64,000 nt of DNA from JAHJDO01 sp964437505 (lineage in GTDB: Bacteria; JAHJDO01). The notes under the pieces were generated by a model, which did no database searches, was not told where the DNA came from, and was given only the letters and a program-made list of their open reading frames with translations. Made by a program: the position numbers and the translations under genes. Positions 58,486 to 64,000 of this stretch are shown piece by piece (position 1 is the stretch's first letter; every line of letters begins with the position of its first letter). Location: contig CAYTGU010000002.1 in assembly GCA_964437505.1 (NCBI GenBank), positions 62,001 through 126,000 of the forward strand, read 5' to 3'.

Positions 58486-60186
58486 ATGGGTAGTTTAAAC
58501 TCTTACCATAAACGTCGTACGGCAATTGTTGTGATAGTAATAAATCTCGCTTTTCTTATTCTCATTGGGCGACTTTTTCATATCCAGATACTTCAGAATA
58601 AGAAGCTGTCTGAAGAAGCTAAAAAAATACAGAAGATGAAGATCTTATCAACTACTGAAAGAGGAAGAATTTACGACCGAAATTATAGAGAGTTAGCAAT
58701 AAATATAAAGACATATACTCTTTACATCAGACCCAAAAACGTTGAAGACCCTAAGAATGTTTCTGAGCAATTAGGAAGAATTCTATTAAAAACCCCCAAA
58801 TATATACTAGAACAGATTCAATCTCGTGAAAAGCTTTTTACTTTAAGTAGAAAATTATCTTCAGATATGTTTAATAATATCGCAGCATTAGATTTAAAGG
58901 GTATTCAACTTTGCCCGGAAAGTGCTAGGTTTTATCCAAAAGGGACATTAGGAAGTCATGTTATTGGGTTTGTCAGCCGTGATAACAAGGGATTAGAAGG
59001 AATAGAGAGGTTTTTTGAGCATGAGCTTGGTGGTAAAACAGGTTCTTATATAACCAGCAAAGATGCTAGAGGCAGGGAAGTTATTCCATTCAGATCGCAT
59101 ATATCCAGTTTATCGGACGGCGCAAATATTGTTCTTACTATAGATGAAATTATACAGCATATATTAGAGCGCGAATTAAATAAACTGGTTGAGAAATTCA
59201 GCCCTAAAAGTGTAACAGGAATTGTTATGAATCCAAATACAGGAGAGATACTTGCCCTAGCTAACAGACCAACATATAATCCAAATAACGCCGGAAGCTT
59301 TACTCATGATTGCAGAAGAAACAGAGCAGCAACAGATGCTTATGAACCTGGATCTACTTTCAAGGTCATAACAGCAGCAGCAGCTTTAAATAATAAAGTA
59401 TTTGAGCCTGAGGACGTTATTTTTGCTGAGAATGGCTCATATAGATTTATGAGACACACAATACACGATCATGATCCCTATGGAAAGATTACATTTGCTC
59501 AGGCGCTTGAGGTATCGAGTAATGTAGCATTTGCCAAGATAGGTATTAAGACTGGCGCAGAAGAGTTATATAAGTATATCAGATCATTCGGTTTTGGAGC
59601 AAGGACAGGTATAAAGCTTCCCGGGGAAGCTAAGGGTTTGCTGCGCTCTTTAAGTAGATGGTCAAAGCTTTCTGTTGGGGTCATTCCGTTTGGTCAGGAG
59701 ATATCAGTAACGCCTATTCAGCTTATAACTGCAATATCAGCAGTTGCCAATGGAGGCAATTTAATGGCTCCTATGATTGTCAGTAGTATAGAGGATAAAG
59801 AGGGTAAAATAAAAAAAGAATTCAAACCTAAGAAAGTTCGCAGAGTAGTTTCTCCTCAGACGAGCGAAATATTAACTGGGATATTAACAGGGGTTGTAAA
59901 AACCGGAACTGGTATCAATGCGCAGATTGAAGGTTATACTATTGCAGGCAAGACAGGAACTGCTCAAAAGTACATACAAGGGAAGGGCTATTCCAATAAA
60001 AAATATGTAGCGTCTTTTATAGGATTTTTGCCGGTGCCTAATCCACAAATAGCAATATTAATAATGGTGAATGAGCCTCATGGAGCATACTATGGATCTA
60101 TTGTTGCAGCTCCTGCATTTAAGAATGTTGCGCAGGATGTGCTAAGATATCTTAATGTTTTCCCAGATCAGGGAGAGGAACAGTGA
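58486..60186 (+). CDS. ftsI: Septal penicillin-binding protein (FtsI/PBP2b-like transpeptidase)
   Basis: A 566-residue class B PBP that cross-links septal peptidoglycan. After a transmembrane helix (VVIVINLAFLILIGRLFHIQ) come the PBP dimer domain (STTERGRIYDRNYREL) and the transpeptidase domain. The active site is STFK at 290-293, with SSN at 344-346 and KTGTAQK further on. There is no PASTA domain at the C-terminus, as in Gram-negative FtsI and unlike SpoVD/PbpX types. The final GEEQ overlaps murE by 4 bases (GTGA). Confidence 0.96.
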   Translation: MGSLNSYHKRRTAIVVIVINLAFLILIGRLFHIQILQNKKLSEEAKKIQKMKILSTTERGRIYDRNYRELAINIKTYTLYIRPKNVEDPKNVSEQLGRILLKTPKYILEQIQSREKLFTLSRKLSSDMFNNIAALDLKGIQLCPESARFYPKGTLGSHVIGFVSRDNKGLEGIERFFEHELGGKTGSYITSKDARGREVIPFRSHISSLSDGANIVLTIDEIIQHILERELNKLVEKFSPKSVTGIVMNPNTGEILALANRPTYNPNNAGSFTHDCRRNRAATDAYEPGSTFKVITAAAALNNKVFEPEDVIFAENGSYRFMRHTIHDHDPYGKITFAQALEVSSNVAFAKIGIKTGAEELYKYIRSFGFGARTGIKLPGEAKGLLRSLSRWSKLSVGVIPFGQEISVTPIQLITAISAVANGGNLMAPMIVSSIEDKEGKIKKEFKPKKVRRVVSPQTSEILTGILTGVVKTGTGINAQIEGYTIAGKTGTAQKYIQGKGYSNKKYVASFIGFLPVPNPQIAILIMVNEPHGAYYGSIVAAPAFKNVAQDVLRYLNVFPDQGEEQ

Positions 60187-61658
60187 AATTACAGAAACTA
60201 ATTTCTAATTTAGGGAGCTTTACTATATCCGGTAAGAAGGATATTGAGATTAATGGAATAGCTTCTAATTCCAACAACGTAAAGAGAGGTTTTATATTTA
60301 TTAGTATTAAAGGGCCAAAGGTAGACGGACATAATTTTATTAACGATGCTATTTCCAGAGGAGCCGTTGCCATCATAGTAGAAAAAGATGTGGAAGTGCT
60401 AAAGGATATAACGATAGTAAGGGTGACTGATACAAAGAAGATCCTTCCCATAGTAGCAGATGAATTCTATAACTATCCTTCAAATAGAATGAACATTATT
60501 GGTGTAACAGGAACTAATGGCAAGACAACAACTACCTATTTTATTGATCAAATTCTTAGAAAAGCAGGCCACAAAACTGGAATAATTGGAACAATCAATT
60601 ATCAAATAGGCGACAGGATCATACCTGCTGTAAATACCACACCAGGCCCAATTCAATTAAGAGCATTGCTCCATCAGATGTTAGTGGCAAATATAGAGTA
60701 TGCTGTAATGGAGGTTTCCTCTCACGCAATTGCTCAAAGAAGGATAGCCGGAATTGAATTTGACACATGTGTTTTTACTAATCTAACACCTGAACATTTA
60801 GATTACCACGGAACATTAGAAAAATATCAAGATACAAAGCTTCAGCTCTTTGAACAAATGGGAAAGAACAGTAAAAAGAATACTACTAAAAAAGCTATTA
60901 TAAATATAGACGACCCTGCAAATAAACGATTTATTGATGTATGCCAGGTTGAGACTATTACCTATGGATTAAATACAAACGCATCTGTGTATGCAACTGA
61001 TATAGAATCAACCCTTAATGGTTCATGTTTTAAACTTCATATAGGCTCTGAAAGCATAGAGGTAAAGATTAATCTTGCAGGTAGATACAACATCTATAAT
61101 GCGCTTGCAGGCGCAAGCGCTGTGTTAGCTTTTGGTTTATCTCTCAGTGAAATCAAATCCGGACTGAAAAGCTTAAAATCAGTTCCCGGCAGGTTTGAAA
61201 AAATAACCGCAAATGCGGGTTTTTGCATTATTGTTGACTATGCTCATACCCCGGACGGTATGAAACAAGTTCTTAGTGCTGCAAAAGCGTTAAAACCCAA
61301 CAGAATAATAACAGTGTTCGGATGCGGGGGAGACAGAGACAAGTTGAAACGTCCGCAAATGGGAAAGATATCTTCAGAACTAAGCGATTATATTATCATT
61401 ACCTCTGATAATCCAAGAACTGAGGAGCCTATGAAGATTATTGAAGAAATTATTCAGGGTATTAAAGACACCAGCAGTTCTGTTCTTGAGATTATACCGG
61501 ACAGAAAAAGCGCTATTAAGAGAGCTATAGAGCTTGCTAAAGAGAATGACATGGTAATGATTCTGGGTAAAGGGCACGAGACCTATCAGGTATTAAAAAA
61601 CACAGTTGTTCCATTTGACGACAGGCAGGTTGTGAAAGAGATATTGGGTAAAATATAG
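60183..61658 (+). CDS. murE: UDP-MurNAc-L-Ala-D-Glu:meso-diaminopimelate ligase
   Basis: A 491-residue Mur ligase adding the third residue of the peptidoglycan stem peptide. The N-terminal UDP-sugar domain has ASNSNNVKRGFIFISIKG. The ATP site is VTGTNGKTTTTYF (GTNGKTTT at 110-117), then VMEVSSHAIAQRR and FTNLTPEHLDYHG. The C-terminal domain has DYAHTPDGMKQVL and the substrate-specificity motif DNPRTEEP, which marks meso-diaminopimelate rather than lysine. Translation starts at GTG, overlapping ftsI. The stop is TAG. murF, mraY and the rest of the cluster do not follow within the window. Confidence 0.97.
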   Translation: MKLQKLISNLGSFTISGKKDIEINGIASNSNNVKRGFIFISIKGPKVDGHNFINDAISRGAVAIIVEKDVEVLKDITIVRVTDTKKILPIVADEFYNYPSNRMNIIGVTGTNGKTTTTYFIDQILRKAGHKTGIIGTINYQIGDRIIPAVNTTPGPIQLRALLHQMLVANIEYAVMEVSSHAIAQRRIAGIEFDTCVFTNLTPEHLDYHGTLEKYQDTKLQLFEQMGKNSKKNTTKKAIINIDDPANKRFIDVCQVETITYGLNTNASVYATDIESTLNGSCFKLHIGSESIEVKINLAGRYNIYNALAGASAVLAFGLSLSEIKSGLKSLKSVPGRFEKITANAGFCIIVDYAHTPDGMKQVLSAAKALKPNRIITVFGCGGDRDKLKRPQMGKISSELSDYIIITSDNPRTEEPMKIIEEIIQGIKDTSSSVLEIIPDRKSAIKRAIELAKENDMVMILGKGHETYQVLKNTVVPFDDRQVVKEILGKI

Positions 61659-61733
61659 GTTTTTATGCGAGGCTATGGTATAATTTAAGACCAAAGAGTC
61701 GGTAACAATAAAGCGGGTCAGGGTGTTTGGGGT

Positions 61734-62051
61734 ATGAGAAAAATCGTAAGTAAAGACAAGCCAGAATTCCTAAAGAAATATTTTTGGGATATTGATTTTG
61801 ATAAGATTAATCTTGAAACTCGCAAGATATATGTTCTAAAGCGTCTTCTGGAATATGGCGATGAGAATGCTGTTGATTGGATGTGGAAGAATTTTGAAAA
61901 AAGAGATATAAAAAATGCATTATCTAATTTTCGCGGATATTCTCAAAAAACTGCTAATTTTTGGGCTTTGATATTAGATATACCAAGAAAGGATGTGTTA
62001 TGTTTGAAGAAACTTTCGTCAAAGGAGCCAAAGATATTCTGGCCTTATTAG
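61734..62051 (+). CDS. DUF6922-type protein, probable antitoxin-like partner of an AbiEii gene
   Basis: 105 residues, with LKKYFWDIDFDKINLETRKI, VLKRLLEYGDENAVDWMWKN and GYSQKTANFWALIL. Small proteins with this WDxDFDKI ... VLKRLLEYGD layout are typically encoded immediately before an AbiEii/AbiGii nucleotidyltransferase toxin and are presumed to regulate it. Here the next frame begins with a typical AbiEii start but collapses after 28 codons, so the gene appears orphaned. The gene begins 75 bases after murE, with a GGGG-containing stretch before the ATG. Confidence 0.65.
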   Translation: MRKIVSKDKPEFLKKYFWDIDFDKINLETRKIYVLKRLLEYGDENAVDWMWKNFEKRDIKNALSNFRGYSQKTANFWALILDIPRKDVLCLKKLSSKEPKIFWPY

Positions 62052-62102
62052 AAAAAAGCGAAAGAGTTTTTTTGAAGAAGAAATAAAAAAGATAGTTCCG
62101 TA
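62000..62102 (+). pseudogene. Collapsed AbiEii-type nucleotidyltransferase remnant
   Basis: An ATG at 62000, inside the end of the DUF6922 gene, opens MFEETFVKGAKDILALLEKS, resembling the first residues of AbiEii-family toxins. The frame stops at 62086. In another frame the next bases read FFEEEIKKIV, which resembles such proteins' C-terminal helix. The GGT/S nucleotidyltransferase core is missing. I read this as a large internal deletion that joined start and end. The call rests on short matches. Confidence 0.45.
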
Positions 62103-62187
62103 GTTCGTTTTGATGACGAGGTTTCAAGCAGTTTGAGCTAAAGTAGCAGTAAACGTTCAATGATTGATGTTGGAGGAGGAAAACAAT

Positions 62188-62757
62188 ATGAATAAAACAG
62201 AAGAATTTGTATTTATTGGATTTTGGAAACGTGTATTAACGAAACTTATCGATGCTGCAATTAGCTGGATATTTATTCCCATCACTATGCCCTTGATGTA
62301 TTGGGAGATTAAAAATCGAAGTATTATGTTTACTACAACATTTTCAATAGTATGGACCTTAATTTTTCTTTATTTGGTTGTTAAGTTTGGAGGCACACCT
62401 GGCAAATTATTGATAAAAGCAAGGATTGTTAACAAAAATGGAGATTATTTAGATTGGAAAAGAGCTATTCTTAGAGCTCTCCCTGCAATAATTATTTCAA
62501 TAAATACGGTTTTGTTACTTTATAATGTAGCAAATTCATATGTAGAGTTACCGATGAAATTAACTTTTTTAGAACTTGGAAAACTATATCAACAACATGG
62601 AGGGATGTACAATAAACTGCAAACAATAATTGGCCTGTTTGTTTGTGTAGACTATGGTGCTGTGTTATTTAATAAAAAGAAAAGGGCAATTCACGATTTT
62701 ATTGCAGGGAGTTTTGTTGTAACAAAAAAGTCATATTTAGAAACTAAAAACCTCTAA
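62188..62757 (+). CDS. RDD-family integral membrane protein
   Basis: About 189 residues from the ATG at 62188, which has GGAGGAGG eight bases upstream; an earlier in-frame ATG at 62164 overlaps that site. The protein begins FIGFWKRVLTKLIDAAISWI (the RDD signature, with R and D in the first helix) and has further helices (FSIVWTLIFLYLVVKFG, IIISINTVLLLYNVA). GGTPGKLLIKARIVN and KKRAIHDFIAGSFVV, both typical of the family, follow. Members are proposed to move small solutes or ions; no substrate is inferable here. It lies between the AbiEii remnant and the DarTG locus. Confidence 0.85.
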   Translation: MNKTEEFVFIGFWKRVLTKLIDAAISWIFIPITMPLMYWEIKNRSIMFTTTFSIVWTLIFLYLVVKFGGTPGKLLIKARIVNKNGDYLDWKRAILRALPAIIISINTVLLLYNVANSYVELPMKLTFLELGKLYQQHGGMYNKLQTIIGLFVCVDYGAVLFNKKKRAIHDFIAGSFVVTKKSYLETKNL

Positions 62758-62763
62758 CAATGC

Positions 62764-62823
62764 GATCGAGCGAACGGCGTTTCGCCGTCGCTCATCTCTA
62801 CGTAGGGACACATCCCATTTTTC
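62764..62823. terminator. GC-rich hairpin and short terminator-like stem after the RDD gene
   Basis: GAGCG-A-ACGGCG (62768-62779) pairs across TTT with CGCCGT-CGCTC (62883 minus 100 in each coordinate, i.e. 62783-62793), eleven pairs with one bulge. It is much richer in G and C than its surroundings. GGGA-CACA-TCCC (62805-62816) with ATTTTT follows. Either could end the RDD transcript. The first looks like an imported intergenic palindrome. Confidence 0.55.
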
Positions 62824-62895
62824 TTAAGACTCGGAGATAAATTTACTCAATCCCTTAAATACCCGGATTCCCCAATCAAGCAGGAGAATGACAAA
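62803..62895. repeat. Dispersed intergenic repeat, copy 2
   Basis: The core 62861-62895 (ACCCGGATTCCCCAATCAAG, then CAGGAGAATGACAAA) matches 49532-49566 at 31 of 35 positions. Similarity fades upstream towards TTTTTCTTAAG and AGGGACACA. It lies in the 341-base gap between the RDD and darT genes. Confidence 0.65.
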
Positions 62896-63098
62896 GAGAT
62901 TGCTTCTAAATAACGAAAATTCTTGCTCTCACCAAATCTACAGATAACCGCCAGCTAAAGCAAGCGGTTGCGGTGGAGTGGACAACAGACTGCTTCATCT
63001 GTTTGTTGGAACAAGCAATTAAAATATTTATTAAATTCCTGAAATGTAGTAGATTGTCGGTAACGAAGTAGTATACGTATGAGAGATAGAAATAATTT
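62896..63098. other. Leader region of darT
   Basis: Non-coding. It holds an inverted repeat ACCGC (62946-62950) with GCGGT (62962-62966) and a smaller TTGTT/AACAA pair near 63004-63015. No confident promoter or Shine-Dalgarno was seen just before the darT ATG. Confidence 0.4.
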
Positions 63099-63683
63099 AT
63101 GAATAAAAGTGATATTGTAGAATTGTATTTCATTACATATATCGAGAATGTTTCTTCAGTTCTAAAGAGAGGGATATTGTCGCATAATAAATCACGAAAC
63201 ATTAATTTTCGTGATATTTCTGAAAGTGGAGTGCAGGAGCGTAGGGCAAGAAAGAAGATACTAGGTATTAATAAAAGTTTGCACGATTATGCTAATTTGT
63301 ATTTTGACGCACATAATCCTATGCTAAGCGTACGAAGGTCAGAAAATAATGAAATTTGTGTTCTCAGAATAGATAGTTCAGTTTTAAATATTGAAGGCGT
63401 TATAGTAACGGATAAAAATGCGGCAAGAGAATGTTGGTTCAAGCCTGTGGATGAAGGGATTACACTGTTAGATAAGAATGAAGTTTATGCGGAATTTTGG
63501 TTGCACAGTGATTATTTAGAACAAGAGCGTTTAAAAGGGATAAAATGTGCGGAAGTGTTAGTGCCAGATTACGTTCATCCGGATTACATTATTGGCGCAT
63601 ACGTTGCTAATAATACGGCCTTAAATAAATTGTGTAATTTACCAAATTTGAATGCTATAATAAAAAGTGAGTTATTTTTCTAA
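63099..63683 (+). CDS. darT: DarT-type DNA ADP-ribosyltransferase toxin (DUF4433)
   Basis: A 194-residue toxin that ADP-ribosylates single-stranded DNA bases using NAD+, blocking replication; DarTG systems also act in phage defence. Conserved text: YFITYIENVSSVLKRGILSH (NAD-binding start), LHDYANLYFDAHNPMLSVR, CVLRIDSSVL and the catalytic-glutamate segment KCAEVLVPDYVHPDYI. The length is typical. The macrodomain gene begins 13 bases downstream, as in characterised darTG operons. The DarT1 or DarT2 subtype, and thus the target base, cannot be settled from this reading. Confidence 0.93.
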   Translation: MNKSDIVELYFITYIENVSSVLKRGILSHNKSRNINFRDISESGVQERRARKKILGINKSLHDYANLYFDAHNPMLSVRRSENNEICVLRIDSSVLNIEGVIVTDKNAARECWFKPVDEGITLLDKNEVYAEFWLHSDYLEQERLKGIKCAEVLVPDYVHPDYIIGAYVANNTALNKLCNLPNLNAIIKSELFF

Positions 63684-63696
63684 ATAAGAGATAATT

Positions 63697-64000
63697 ATGA
63701 AAGTTTTAATTGGTGACATTTTTAATTCGGAGGCACAAACACTTGTTAATACTGTTAATTGCGTGGGAATAATGGGGAAAGGGATTGCCGCAGAGTTTAA
63801 AAAGCGTTTCTCTGAGATGTTTAAGGATTATGTTACACGGTGCGAACGGAAAAGTGTTAAGCCGGGAATACCGTATTTATTTGAAGTAGGAATGTTTTCT
63901 CCTCAAATAATCAATTTCCCTACAAAAACCCATTGGCGTGCGGCTTCTCGTATTGAAGACATTGAAAAAGGGTTAAAACTTTTGTCTGAAAAGTATAAAG
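63697..64000 (+). CDS. darG: DarG macrodomain antitoxin, 3' end outside the window
   Basis: The first 101 residues are visible. It begins MKVLIGDIFNSEAQTLVNTV, followed by NCVGIMGKGIAAEFKKRF, the DarG-type macrodomain whose NCVG and GxGIAxxF loops bind ADP-ribose. It removes the ADP-ribose that DarT places on DNA; in full-length DarG a C-terminal domain also binds and inhibits DarT directly. INFPTKTHWR, also typical of this family, is present. The gene runs off the window, so the C-terminal domain cannot be checked. Confidence 0.93.
   Translation, partial: MKVLIGDIFNSEAQTLVNTVNCVGIMGKGIAAEFKKRFSEMFKDYVTRCERKSVKPGIPYLFEVGMFSPQIINFPTKTHWRAASRIEDIEKGLKLLSEKYK

Overview
The window is a stretch of AT-rich bacterial chromosome from a diderm (Gram-negative-type) organism. 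Direct evidence for two membranes is the set BamA, LptD, an LptE-like lipoprotein and a two-partner secretion pair. MurE carries the DNPR motif of meso-diaminopimelate enzymes. Nothing here fixes the phylum. An uncultured anaerobe-like lineage such as Omnitrophota or a PVC relative would fit the mix of giant adhesin, U32-like protein and QueG-like Fe-S protein, but that is a guess.

Layout. (1) 1-3925, plus strand: end of a polysaccharide locus (a cut membrane glycosyltransferase, a GT4 glycosyltransferase and an AsnB-type amidotransferase, all overlapping). (2) 4011-24903, minus strand: about 21 kb that reads as one envelope operon behind a near-consensus promoter at 24951-24979. Its order is Lys-rich protein, TpsB, a 4094-residue TpsA, a Ca-binding-repeat protein, LptD, LptE-like, BamA. 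(3) 25016-31926, minus: translation and RNA genes (rnhB-yraN fusion, rplS, trmD, rpsP, ffh, rpe, fmt, proS). (4) 31927-37273: accessory island containing a dead RelE-type toxin, an IclR-controlled four-gene cluster and a HEPN-like small protein. It separates proS from ispG, which are neighbours in many bacteria. (5) 37274-43364, minus: ispG, rseP, dxr, rpmA, glyA, rpiB and a low-Mr phosphatase. (6) 43575-46361, plus: rpsB, tsf, pyrH, frr, behind a leader that looks like an attenuator. tsf has an in-frame amber codon. (7) 46450-49476: second accessory insert, with a candidate small RNA abutting a DUF3800 gene, then a metallopeptidase-like/membrane-protein pair of unknown function. (8) 49654-54342, plus: ferredoxin, uppS, cdsA, dnaB, eno, FtsB/DivIC-like. 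(9) 54357-56618, minus: defence island with a Shedu-like DUF4263 protein and a restriction-modification pair. (10) 56751-61658, plus: MraZ box and dcw cluster (mraZ, rsmH, ftsL, ftsI, murE), which stops after murE. (11) 61734-64000: further accessory DNA with a DUF6922 gene and collapsed AbiEii partner, an RDD membrane protein, dispersed repeats and a DarT/DarG toxin-antitoxin pair running off the end.

Housekeeping clusters with well-known synteny are repeatedly split by defence or toxin-antitoxin cargo. The most unusual items are the envelope/adhesin operon, the amber codon inside tsf, the RNA next to DUF3800, and the unassigned pair at 47382-49476. I saw no tRNA, rRNA, CRISPR array, transposase or integrase gene.
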